From: Cenococcum geophilum 1.58
Lineage: Eukaryota > Ascomycota > Dothideomycetes > Gloniales > Gloniaceae
Direction of reading: 5' to 3'
Assembly: GCA_001692895.1 (NCBI GenBank)
Contig: KV748249.1
Coordinates: 558,001-622,000 of the forward strand
DNA length: 64,000 bases
Shown here: piece by piece, positions 22,952 through 32,229 of the stretch
Numbering within the stretch: position 1 is the stretch's first letter
Layout of the letters: the number at the start of each line of letters is the position of its first letter
Notes under the pieces: model-generated
The model's input: the letters and a program-made list of their open reading frames with translations, nothing else
Database searches by the model: none
What the model was told of the DNA's origin: nothing
Position numbers and translations under genes: made by a program

Positions 22952-23166
22952 TGTTTGTACTAACTTAATAGCACGAGTAAGTCGTATCCACGGGCACGAA
23001 ATACGTGTAGTATTGTATGCTTATTTGGATGGTGACTGTTGATTCTATTAAGGTAGACTACGTGGTCTATATACTGACGCGCCTCCCCCCTAATTAGTTA
23101 GCACGTAGGTGGTTGGTACACGAACGCGTATTTACGCGTTTGTATACCAGGTGCTGTAATTATATA
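22952..23166 (-). repeat. 5' LTR of Copia-2a (215 bp) and junction palindrome
   Basis: Partner of 16943-17157. On the sense strand the LTR end and the first internal bases form the palindrome CACTGATCAGTG (about 22940-22953). A related CACTRATYAGTG junction is seen in Copia-1 and Copia-3. This is the position of the primer-binding site. Confidence 0.9.
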
Positions 23167-23171
23167 TTAAT

Positions 23172-23349
23172 TATAATGTAATTTTAATAGAAGCTGTAGA
23201 GTATATATAAAAGTCCAAATCCAAATTATTAAAATTTATTATTAAGTAGTTGTTAAGATATTAAAGTATAAATTTTCTAATTTTTAGTAAGTTTTTAAGG
23301 TGGCCCGCATGCTTAGGTGGCCCACTTACTTATAAACTACGTTAACGTA
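23172..23349. mobile_element. MITE-1, right arm
   Basis: Reverse complement of the left arm: AAAGTCCAAATCCAAA, GTTGTTAAGATATTAAAGTA, GTAAGTTTTTAAGGTGGCC and finally CTACGTTAACG at 23336-23347. Without its two LTR passengers MITE-1 would be about 440-450 bp long. No coding sequence was seen. Its outer edge touches MITE-2. Confidence 0.85.
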
Positions 23350-23351
23350 TT

Positions 23352-23761
23352 CTACCACTCCCCGGTCCACCCCAGTCCTTAAACTATTTTAAAAACTACT
23401 AAAAATCGGGAAAATCGCATTTTAATATCTTAATAACGGCTTTATAATAAATTCTAAAATTCTATAGCTAACCTTTTATACCTATTCTAAGACTCTACTC
23501 TAACTTTAGAAGTAATTCATTAAGTAGTTCTAAAGGAATAGCAATTTAGCTTAAAATTGGGGGCCAAAACTCAATATCTTAATAACGGCTAGGCTTATTA
23601 TTCTAGAACTTTAATAAAAGTCTTAAAATAGGTATAAAAGGTTAGCTATAGAATTTTAGAATTTATTATAAAGCCGTTGTTAAGATATTAAGATGCGATT
23701 TTCCTAATTTTTAGTGGTTTTTAAAATAGTTTAAGGACTGGGGTAAACCGGGGAGTAGTGA
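23352..23761. mobile_element. MITE-2: long inverted-repeat element (about 410 bp)
   Basis: Arms of about 140 bp (23354-23493 and 23620-23759) are near-perfect inverted copies, starting ACCACTCCCCGGTCCACCCC on the left and mirrored by CCGGGGAGTAGT on the right. The arms contain TTTAATATCTTAATAACGGC and TATAATAAATTCTAA, very close to the matching part of MITE-1, so the two are related families. The 125-bp centre has a further partial copy (AATATCTTAATAACGG near 23573). Non-coding. It interrupts the Helitron gene next to MITE-1. Confidence 0.85.
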
Positions 23762-24430
23762 AACACGTTATAGTATACTGCTTAGTAAACTACTAAATTA
23801 GGTATTTACTACCCTCTACTACTATAGGCCTTATAACTAGTATATTGAGTTTAGAAGGTAACCGTAGTAACTACCTTTAAGTTTTTAGTATATTCTAGCC
23901 AAAGCAGTAGACGTGGCTAGTATAGTAATATTGCTAGCTATATATACGCATAACTTGTAGATAAATATATACGCGCGTAATTAGAAGCTTTTTTACTGCA
24001 GTAAGTATAGGCAGGAAGCTAGGAATAGGCCCTAGATTAAGCCTATTACTTTTACTAAATAATAAAGGAAGGGTTAGATCCTTAAGACTATCGGTATCCT
24101 TAATATAGGCTTTACATATACCTATATTATTACCCTCTATAGCTAGGCCTATTTAGAACCACTACTTCTTATAATAACTACATGTCTCTATATATTTAGC
24201 CTATAGTATACTTCTAAACTTCTTAATTTGCTCCTAATTAACAGCTAAAACGGGTAGTAGTATGGCTATAGTTGGAGTAGGTATTAGCGGTAGAGTAATT
24301 ATAGGAGCTAGTTCTAGCAAGGACGTATTTAGGCTATTTAAAGTACCTCTTCTACTATATAGAGCTTTATCTATAGTATATAGCGGAGAAGTAGGTAAGT
24401 GAGCTTTACTCTATATAGTGCTCCCGTTAT
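23762..24430 (-). pseudogene. Helitron transposase N-terminal (DUF6570-like) part, RIP-degraded
   Basis: The minus-strand frame reads ETCSYYKK-WF-IGLAIEGN then GICKAYIKDTDSLKDL (about 24080-24200), a cysteine-containing cluster. It continues LPLLFSKSNRLNLGPIPSF, LPILTAVKKLLITRVYIYLQ (about 23940-24080), then SHVYCFG-NILKT and LPSKLNILVIRPIVVEGS (about 23800-23920). This order matches the DUF6570-type region that precedes the Rep domain in Helitron RepHel proteins. The frame runs into MITE-2 at 23761. The Rep domain lies on the same strand at 8640-10498, so one gene has been split by insertions totalling about 13 kb. Several TAA/TAG codons interrupt it. The first 100 codons (about 24230-24430) are low-complexity and less certain. 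Confidence 0.75.
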
Positions 24431-25061
24431 ATTACCCTAATTATCTTCCGCCATTAAGCCATTTTAGGGATATCTTGGCTATTCTAGCCGCGAGGTAAGA
24501 AGGCATTCTTAATATCGTTTTTAGGTAGAGTAGTTCGTTAGCGCCTTATAGGGTAATTATTAGTAGTAAAACCTAACTCTCTAAGAGCTCTCTACTTATT
24601 TAAATTATATTTAAAGGCCTAGAAAAGTAAGTAAAAGTAAAAGTAGTATATAGGAAAGACACGCCTTTAGCTAGTATAACTAGTATAGCTTTAAAAGCTT
24701 CTTTAAAGGGCCGTTTTTAATAAAGTTAAGGCGGGGCTTATAAATATAGCACTTATTATACTTAATTATAATAGGACCTACTATGTTTATAGTAATATAG
24801 AGGCATTAATAAATAGGAAGGTGCAATATTAAGATATTTTAACATTTATAATATTTTAATATTTATTATATAGATTCTGCTATAACTAACTACTTATAAG
24901 TTTTTTTCTAACTAATTAGAAGCTAGCTTGGCAAAGTTTAAATTCTAAGACCTAAAAATATAGACCACTTATACCTTAGGTCAATTAAATAAACATCTAA
25001 TATTAGATAAAGGTTAATAGTAGGAAGTAAGGTATTAAGGAAAAGGATTAAGCTTAATAAG
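24431..25061. other. AT-rich stretch, no gene recognised
   Basis: It probably belongs to the 5' part of the Helitron or to older base sequence. It is RIP-like, with short A/G-rich runs (AAGTAAGTAAAAGTAAAAGTAG near 24628). No domain, repeat end or RNA gene was recognised. LTR-4 interrupts it at ATAAG (25057-25061). Confidence 0.4.
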
Positions 25062-25269
25062 TGTGAGGTAAGGATATGGATAGGGAGTCCAATAATAGAA
25101 CAATAGGGTATATTATACAGTAGACAAATCCTTAAGGTAGAAGGAGGGGTCTAAGGTACGAGGTAAGGAAGGGGTTTCCCTAGGCATATGCAGAGTATGT
25201 GCCTTATAGGCGAGTTATATATAAGTCGCCTTGCAGCTATATAACTATATACTTAGGTTTTACCTAATA
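25062..25269 (-). repeat. 3' LTR of LTR-4 (208 bp)
   Basis: Plus-strand sequence starts TGTGAGGTAAGGATATGG and ends TTTTACCTAATA. It matches 28715-28928 with a small length difference near GTCGCC...GCAG and otherwise mainly transitions. Confidence 0.9.
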
Positions 25270-25424
25270 ATGCCCCCCCCCTTTAAAAAGGGTCATCCCC
25301 AATCCTTTATATGCTTAGGCCTTAATAAAACCCTATAAAAACCTTAATAAGGGAAAAAATTAAAAGGGAAAGAGCGTCCTAATTTACGCATAGAGAGACA
25401 GGTAGTACACTTACGGCGTAAAAA

Positions 25425-25560
25425 TATTAAGGAACTTTAACCACCAGTCATAGTTGTCTAATTAGTTAGATTTAGCTTGCTAAAACTTCCCTGCATTTTA
25501 CTGAGCTAATAGCGATTTTGTATACCTAGTATAGAAAATCCTAATTAGTCTATTTAACAG
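25425..25560 (+). other. Shared 3' module copy in LTR-4 (inverted)
   Basis: It contains AACCACCAGTCATAGTTGTC, then TAATTAGTTAGATTTAGC (block 1). The palindromic block 2, GCGATTTTGTATACCTAG/TATAGAAAATCC, follows near 25515-25545. Relative to element sense it is inverted compared with Copia-1 and Gypsy-2, but it sits at the same distance (about 155 bp) from the 3' LTR. Confidence 0.6.
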
Positions 25561-25650
25561 GTAAAGCCAATAGCTCAATACTATTGCCTAAATTTGGTAG
25601 ATAAGAAATATTCTAAAAGCTTACTTGTGTAGGTAGGTCGCTAGTACCTT

Positions 25651-25885
25651 GCGGGTAGGTTATAGGTTACTTATATACAGCCAGATTTAGGACGGTAAGG
25701 CTATATACCCATTAAACCCGCCATTAACCCTTGCTTTAGCCTTGCGCTATATAGGCGTAGCGCCGTATATACTTCGCGGGTAGGTTATAAGTTATTTATA
25801 TATAGCCAGTTTAGAACGGTAAGGCTATATACCCGTTTAACCCGCTACTAACCTATACTTTAGCCTTATACGTTATCTATATAGC
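25651..25885. repeat. 125-bp tandem duplication in LTR-4
   Basis: Two consecutive copies start GCGGGTAGGTTATAGGTTAC (25651) and GCGGGTAGGTTATAAGTTAT (25776). Each runs through ACGGTAAGGCTATATACCC and TTTAGCCTT. Differences are mostly transitions. It lies in the non-coding 3' region. Confidence 0.85.
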
Positions 25886-25897
25886 ATATACGTGGAA

Positions 25898-26117
25898 TAG
25901 TGTAAGTTATTAGTATAGGTTATTACTAGTAGGTTACTAGCAGGTTAAAGACCCTAGTTAAAGGACCCCGGTTATAGACAGACCTATTTAGTATAAGTTA
26001 TTAGTATAGGTTACTACTAGTAGGTTACTAGCGGGTTAAAGACCCTAGTTAAAGGACCCTAGTTATAGACGGACCTATCTAGTATAAATTATTGGTATAG
26101 GTTACTATTACCTAATA
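25898..26117. repeat. 91-bp tandem array in LTR-4 (about 2.4 copies)
   Basis: Copies start at 25898, 25989 and 26080 (partial), each with TAGTRTAAGTTATTAGTATA, then GACCCTAGTTAAAGGACC and ATAGACRGACCTAT. It directly follows the 125-bp duplication, giving a minisatellite-like 3' region. Confidence 0.85.
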
Positions 26118-27034
26118 TATAAATAGTCTGTAAAGGTAGTATAGAGTAACGGACTAGGTCTAGGGAGAGTACTTTTAATTACTTTAGGGTCACTAGCGGT
26201 ACGCCTATAAGTCGCCTATAAGTCACTAGCATAGCTAGGTTGCGTTAGAGTGTGGCCTATATAGAATATTAATAAATTAAGCTTTACCCTATATATATAC
26301 CGCAACTCTTACTATAAGTATTAGCTTACTCCTTAATCCCTTAGGACGTCCTTTACCTTTCTTTAATATAGGCTGTCTTAGCAGCGGCGCTTACTTTTCG
26401 CTTACGCTTTAGCTGCGAGGCTAAGTAGTAGTATACTAGTTTTATAAAACGGTCTATAAGGATAAGGAGGTGTCTTAGCCTTAGGGAGATCCGTAATAGT
26501 TAAGTAAGTAATACCGCTAGGCTTATATAGGGGCCTTAGGGGCCATAGCTTACTATAAGGTATATAGTAGCGCAATTTAAGTGTTAGTAGGTATTGTAGT
26601 ACCTAGGTATTTGTAAAGGTCCTTAGTAAGGCCAGATCTTATTATACTTTAGGAGTCCTTAAGTGTTACTAGTAAAAGCTCGCCCCTAGGTAGTTACGTA
26701 TAGAGCGTATAAAGGCGTCCCTTATACTCTATAAATAGACTAGTAACTTAGGGGTGTTCTATAAGCCGTTTTGGCTAAAGTAGCTACTACTACTCTTACT
26801 ATAGCATGAGACTCTGCGTGAAGTTAGTGCTAGTAAGGTAACTTATAGGGTTATTGCGGGGGACTGTCGCCTGGGCCAAGGGTTTAGCGCTATTAGGTTA
26901 GTTAAAGTCTTAATAAGAATAGCAGGACACTCTAGTCCGCCAACGCTAGGTTATTAGTGTAGTAGTATTAGGGCCGCCCATAAGGCCTATAACCCGCAAC
27001 TTTTTGGTGTAGTATAGGTATAGACGTAGTTGGG

Positions 27035-27360
27035 TCGCGATGCGACTGTGTAAAGTATGCGTTTAGAGGTATACGGTGTCCGAGCCTTCTACCTATACTG
27101 ACGTCGGGTCGCGATGTCCTATGCATAATATGTGTTTAGGGTATACATTATCCTAATCTCGTTCTGACGTTAGGTCGCAATATCCTGTATATAATGCGTT
27201 TAAGGTATACGTTATCCTAGTCTTATTTTTTAACGTTAGGTCGCGATATCCTGCGTATAATGCGTTTAGGGTATACGTTATCCTAGTCTTCTCATCTAAC
27301 GTTAGGTTGCGATATCCTGCGTATAATATATATTTAGGGTATATGGTATCCTAGTCTTAG
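27035..27360 (-). repeat. 66-bp tandem array (5 units) in LTR-4
   Basis: Units start at 27035, 27109, 27175, 27241 and 27307; the last three periods are exactly 66 bp and the first is 74. Each unit contains TCGCGATATCCTGCGTATAA, then GGGTATACGTTATCCTAG. A 66-bp period keeps frame (22 residues), which fits an amplified peptide repeat in or just after the gag-like frame on the minus strand. Confidence 0.85.
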
Positions 27361-27559
27361 GTAGCTTAGTATTAAGGTTAATTTAGTACCTATTGTTGTA
27401 TTAAGTATATAGGCGGACTTCGCTAAGGCGTATCTATCGCAATATATACTATAATGCGTTCCTTTTCTTCCTCTATATTAGGCCCTAGTTACAGCTAAAA
27501 GGTGCGCCGCTAGGGCCTTAGGTTTTCTAAAAGCTGCGTTTATTTAGTAATTTATATTT

Positions 27560-28620
27560 ATAGCGCCGGCGTCTAGGGGGTCCTTAGAGCCGTCTGGCTG
27601 TTAAGTAGTCTTCCTTAAAGCTTAGTTAGGAAAGCGTTGCCTTTTTAAGGTTCCGTCCTCTAAACCTAACCCTATAGAGCCTAACCTACGACCGCGCTTT
27701 AAATATAAGGATCTACTGCTACTAGCTATACGGTCTTCCGCAAGCTTTATAGTATAGAGCAGTTGCTCTATATAGCGGATTTCTATAAAGAGGTCTTTAG
27801 TGGTTCTCACCCGTATAGTAAAGTTCTGGCGGAAGAGCTCTGCTTATAGGTAGGTTAAGAAGCGCAAGAACTAAAAGTTTACCTCTTAATTAGGGTTAAC
27901 AAAAAGGGTATATAAGAAGAGGTCCTCTAAGCTACGTATATAGGCTAAAAAGGTGTTAAACTTCTAGTTCTCCTTTATTACAGTTGTATAATACGTAGTA
28001 GCATTTTTAAAGCGTCTTACTGTAGGGTTCTTAATCTAGTCTTGGACCATAGTCTTAAGTTTATCCTATAGTAGAGGACCTTTATCTTTGGCGCCTAAAC
28101 GGCGATGCACTAGTTAGGTAACTGTCTTCTCTTTTATAAAACCTTTAATGGCCTAGCGCGTACGTCGCTTATAGTTATAGTTAGCGTTATAGATCTTAAA
28201 TTGATTCTTAATTACAGTAATCTATCGGTTAAACTTCTATTAAGTAGTGCCACTAATATTAGGCGGTAACTTCTTAACCAGGGCGTTGAGATTTGTTCAT
28301 TATATGCGTTCGCTGCGCGACTTATACTCTTCGCTAGAGAGATAACGGGAGGGCTTTATTGAATTAATAATGCTCCGTAAGTTAGCTATTTTATTAGCTA
28401 GCTTATCTAGCTCCTTTAGGTTAGTAGTATTTGGTAGGACGCTAGTAACCTTACTAAGTTTCTGTTAAGCCTAGGTATATAAGTCGAACTAGTCTCCAGC
28501 GTTTGTAGATATCTAATCTTAAGATTCGGAAGGTGGCTCAGATTCTACTAGTGTACTACTAGCGTTTTCGTCTGCACTAGATGCTAAGGCGCTTTGCTAT
28601 CGTGTCGTGGGCGTATTACT
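27560..28620 (-). pseudogene. LTR-4 gag-like protein, fossil
   Basis: The minus-strand frame contains readable stretches such as ANR-YTTV...FLAYIRSLEDLFLYTLFVN near 27890-27990. An uninterrupted stretch of about 62 codons at 27622-27810 (MRTTKDLFIEIRYIEQLLYT and on) is helical and charged and ends in a basic part (LYLKRGRRLG). Length, position next to the 5' LTR and the basic C-terminal part fit a gag protein. No certain zinc knuckle was seen. Fossil. Confidence 0.6.
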
Positions 28621-28714
28621 GTCAAGTGTAGGCGTTAATCTTGTCTTTAGGGGTATCGTAGATTATAGGAAATTAAACCGGCTATTCTTTTAAGGGGATT
28701 GGTAAGGATTCGAA

Positions 28715-28928
28715 TATAAGATAAAGATATAGATAGGGAGTCCAATAATAGAACAATAGGGTATATTATATAGTAGACAAATCCTTAAGGTAGAAGGAGG
28801 GGTCTAAGGTGTAAGGTAAGGAAGGGGTTTTCCTAGGTACGTATAGAGCACGTGCCTTATAGGCGAGTCGTATATAAGTCGCCTGTGCCTCGCAGCTATA
28901 TAACTATATACTTAGGTTTCACCTAATA
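28715..28928 (-). repeat. 5' LTR of LTR-4 (214 bp)
   Basis: Partner of 25062-25269, followed on the right by the target duplicate ATAAG. On the sense strand the internal region starts TATTCGAATCCTTACC. This resembles a tRNA T-arm, but no tRNA gene is present here. Confidence 0.9.
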
Positions 28929-28933
28929 ATAAG

Positions 28934-30607
28934 TAAGGTATTTTTATACTTTACCTTCTAATACCTTTTAATTATATAGCCGTAACCTTACTAATATAAT
29001 TCCGCTATAATAGCGCAATTTAGAAAAAAGGAAACACGCGTATACGCTATTCAGCCATTACTTTTTTATAAAAACTAATTATATAGCTAGGGGAAGGCAA
29101 CTAAGACGTTAATTAAAGACGTATATAGGTTAAATAATACCTAAATAATACTATAGTATTAAAGAATAACGTTATAAATACTTTTAACAATTATATAATA
29201 GCTATAGGCGCTATTATAAAGTATTTCTCCTATTTACTAGGTAGTAAAGCTACGCCAACTATATAGTATAGGACTACTAAATTTAAAAGCATATACACTA
29301 AATCTTAAGAGATAAGTCTCTTTAATTAACTAATTAATTACCTAACTGTATATAGTAGCCTAAGGGCAAATATAGGAGTAATGCGTTAGTAAAATAAGGG
29401 ATTATAAGAAAGGATTATAGATTATATCTTTGTTAAAGACAACGGTAAGCTAAGGCCCTATATATTAAATCCTATACTAAAAGGTTCTATAGAACTATAC
29501 TAGGAATACTAAATTACTTATAATACTCGCGATTAATTATAAACTAGTATAAAAGCCTAAATATAAAGTTGTATAAAAATCCTTAAGTTAGCCTAGGTAG
29601 TTACCAGTATATTTCTAATAAACTTTTAATAGGTCTCTTAGTAATTCTTACGTCTTTTCTCTAATTATATTTTTTCCTTATTAAGGTTATTAGGAGTTTA
29701 AAGTAGGGGTTAGATAAATAGATAATATATAACGGCATGCAATATCTCTCTAAATCCCTTCTAGGACGAGCTTTTATAATCTCCCTTTACTATAAGGTAA
29801 TAGCGATTAGGGGCTAACTATAAGAAGGGGGGGTAAGATAAGGGATATTATTGCGGTTACCTTAGGCTGCCCTTAGGACAACCTCCGGATACCTCTTAAA
29901 TGGCCGTTAATTACGTACTAAAGACACGTACCTATAGTATATAGTCTCTATAATCCTAAAGGCCTTACCTTCTTAAGGATTCGTCTCCTTTATAATCTGT
30001 CCTATTCCTATAATTACGTCTTATAACCCCCTATCTATAAAGTCCCCTTATATTTATTTAGTATATAAGTGATTAAAAATAGGTATAGAAGTTAGCTTTA
30101 AGTTCTTGCTACGGGCAGTCGTCCTTATATTATAATATTAACTCTTTAATGGGGCAGTCTATAATGTCCTAGCTATATAACTATCTATTTTTAAAAAGCG
30201 CATCCCATTCTATCGTTATTTTTATTTTTATTTATTTTTATTTATACTAATTTAATAGTAAAAGCCGGCGGCGGCCGGTTTTATTAAAGAGATATATTAA
30301 TAAGGCTAGTTAGTATTTATGTATAAGTTTATTATAAAAGGCCAGTCCGACTAGAATATATAAGTTATAGGTAAGTTAAAAGTAAGTTAAAAGTAGGTTA
30401 AAGGTAGGTTAAAGGTAGAACGAGCTTTACGTATTAAAGGACAAATACTTTCTAACTTCTTTTATTTAGAGACTAATCGCTAGTTCTTCTCTAGAGGAGA
30501 ACTAGCTCCCTTTATAATCCTTTTAAAACACTAGCAAAACCCTTCGCTCTTTATCTGTCTAACTATGTCTTCTATAGGACATTAGTAGGACATTTATCTA
30601 TCTTATC
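28934..30607. other. AT-rich base layer, no gene recognised
   Basis: This is RIP-like sequence between LTR-4 and Copia-2b. It holds a (TTTTTA/TTTA)n tract (about 30211-30256), an 11-bp array, a short G run (29826-29832) and the GC-rich spot GCCGGCGGCGGCCGG near 30264-30278. A plus-strand stretch near 29430-29465 (VKDNGKLRPYI) weakly recalls an RT motif but nothing around it supports that. It may be the 5' side of the Helitron or older sequence. Confidence 0.4.
30361..30416. repeat. 11-bp tandem array
   Basis: Four to five copies of an AAAGTAGGTTA-type unit: AGGTAAGTTA, AAAGTAAGTTA, AAAGTAGGTTA, AAGGTAGGTTA. Non-coding. Confidence 0.8.
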
Positions 30608-30998
30608 TGTTTGTATCAACTTAATAATATAAGTGAGTTATATCTAGGGGCACGAAATACGTATAGTATCGTATGCTCTTTTGGATAGTAGTAACTGTCA
30701 ATTTTATTAAGGTAGACTATGTAGTTTATATACTAACGCGCCTCCCCCCTAATTAGTCAGCACTTTATAAATAAGTAGTTAGTGCACTAAATGCGTAACT
30801 ACGCGTTTGGTATACCACGTGCTGTAATTATATACTAGTGGTACTTAAAGATAGATCTACTTATATATAGCCCCTATAATTGCTTTAATAGAACCGTAGA
30901 ACATAAAAGAAATATATAGGAAATTCCTCCTAAGGTGCCTTCTGGGCTGCCTTCTAAGCGGTGCTTTAAGCTGGCTATAAGTCCTATTTACGGTCCGT
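30608..30998 (-). mobile_element. Copia-2b: left piece (3' LTR and start of 3' region), fossil
   Basis: It comprises the Copia-2 LTR (30608-30834, about 227 bp, diverged from Copia-2a) and 160 bp of internal sequence colinear with 17158-17320. At TCCGT (30994-30998) it is interrupted by Gypsy-1b and resumes at 51268. By nesting it is among the oldest elements here. Confidence 0.9.
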
Positions 30999-31424
30999 TG
31001 TAACGGAACCTTGTAGTAGGAACTACGATGGGCTCGTTAATGGGCTAGGTGTGTAGGAAATGCAAGTACAAAAGTCAACAACGTAATAATAACTGGTGGA
31101 GTGGTTGCCCGACAGATTAACTCCAATTATATTCTAAGAATTACTATAAGGAAGGAACTATCTAGGTAGGGACTAAGGGTCCTTAAATATATAACCGTAC
31201 TCCTATAAAATCCTTCTTATACGTAATATACGTGTGCTTTATCTACTCTGTTACGGATTACGTAGATTACATAGATTATACAGATTACATTATATAACCT
31301 CGGTTACTATTCCTTATCACATAGTTCTATCGGCTCTATTTTAGACCATGCCTAAATTAACTAACTAGCTTCTTCTGTCTCCTCTCTAAGTAGTTATAAT
31401 ATTGTACTTAAAGCGTCCGTAACA
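30999..31424 (-). repeat. 3' LTR of Gypsy-1b (426 bp)
   Basis: Plus-strand ends are TGTAACGGAACCTTGTAG...GCGTCCGTAACA, forming an inverted repeat at the tips. It contains a tandem GATTAC-type array (about 31255-31295) that Gypsy-1c and Gypsy-1d lack. A purine-rich tract lies just inside it on the sense strand. Confidence 0.95.
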
Positions 31425-31859
31425 CTATCTCTTTTCTCTTTATCTTCGTCCTTAAAGATCCCTAATATCTCTAGGTCGTTTGCTAAAGGTATAATATCCA
31501 TCTAATTAATTTAGTTAATATCTTTACTTATTATACCTAAAGCAATTTCTTCGTCCTTAACTGCTCGTCGTGCTCGCACTGTTGCTGCGATATTGTCTCT
31601 AGGTAAGATTATACTATCTCCGTATTCTCGTTATTTAAAAGAGGGGTTAGTTTATATTGCGTTAGCGAGTCCTTCTTTATAATAACCATCCTCTTGCTTA
31701 AAGTGCACTAAAGCGAATATTTGTTTATCCTGTGACGTTCGCTCTGTCTCTAATACTAAATATACGTAACCTATTACTCTTAATAGTCATCTAGTTCCCT
31801 AATTAATTTATCTTAGGGTTTTATATTTAATCTACTGCTATATAGCTAGATAATAAACT

Positions 31860-32160
31860 GTCTGTTGCCCTAGTAGAGTTACGCCGTTTTTATAATATAG
31901 AACGGAAGGCTGCCAATACTTAGCAACGGGCCCTTAAGTCTCGTCTTGCGGCGTCCGCTTGGTTAATTCGTCTTAAGAAGGTTTATAAGAAGGTCCGTTC
32001 TAAGGAGTAGAAACTAGTAGAATAAGGTTTATAGGAACTTGGTAATAAAAGAATAGATTCTCTTCTAATAAAGAAGGAAATAGATTCGAGTAGTTCGGCA
32101 ACTACTCTTCTTAGGTCCCCCTTAGGTAACTTATTCTTTAGTAATTCTTTTTTATTAATA
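31860..32160 (+). pseudogene. Antisense reading frame in Gypsy-1b, unknown function
   Basis: A plus-strand frame lies opposite to pol, between the chromodomain and the 3' LTR. It reads LSVALVELRRFYNIERKAAN near 31860-31915 and RLKKVYKKVRSKE near 31970-32010. LVE follows, and then a serine-rich part (DSSSSATTLLRSPLG near 32090-32135). The same motif in the same place, in a diverged subfamily, occurs on the minus strand at 5590-5850. The predicted peptide is basic and helical in its first half. No known domain was recognised. Fossil frame. Confidence 0.5.
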
Positions 32161-32229
32161 CTGCCTAACCTAATCTCTTCTAATACTCCTGTACCTTTCT
32201 TATAGCATTCTTTAAATTTTCTAGTGGTT

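Larger units (their letters stand above)
16943..23166 (-). mobile_element. Copia-2a: full-length Ty1/Copia LTR element, fossil
   Basis: Complete at 6224 bp, with two 215-bp LTRs flanked by TTAAT (16938-16942 and 23167-23171). Sense is minus: gag starts near 22764, then protease (about 20760-20800), integrase (about 19650-20300), RT (about 18580-19150) and RNase H (about 17700-18200), the Copia order with integrase before RT. The LTRs differ at about 9 of 215 positions, all transitions, the lowest divergence seen among the full-length elements here. Broken, with many RIP-type changes. It is inserted in MITE-1. Confidence 0.95.
25062..28928 (-). mobile_element. LTR-4: pol-less LTR retrotransposon, fossil
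   Basis: It is 3867 bp long, with LTRs of about 208 and 214 bp and target duplicates ATAAG (25057-25061 and 28929-28933). A C-tract just inside the left LTR (25272-25280) is a polypurine tract on the minus strand, so the left LTR is the 3' LTR. The interior has a gag-like frame on the right and repeat arrays on the left. No RT, RNase H or integrase motif was found in any frame, so it looks non-autonomous; the superfamily is unassigned. Broken, RIP-like. Confidence 0.85.

Noticed and set aside
28700-28720. TTCGAATCC, resembling a tRNA T-arm
   Set aside because: No acceptor, D or anticodon stem could be built around it. It lies at the LTR-4 5' LTR junction, the primer-binding position.
29430-29465. 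VKDNGKLRPYI, resembling an RT lead-in
   Set aside because: It is a single short motif with no catalytic box or neighbouring domain in any frame.
30211-30256. T/A-rich tract as a possible LINE or SINE tail
   Set aside because: No LINE or SINE body precedes it and no target duplication was found; treated as simple repeat.
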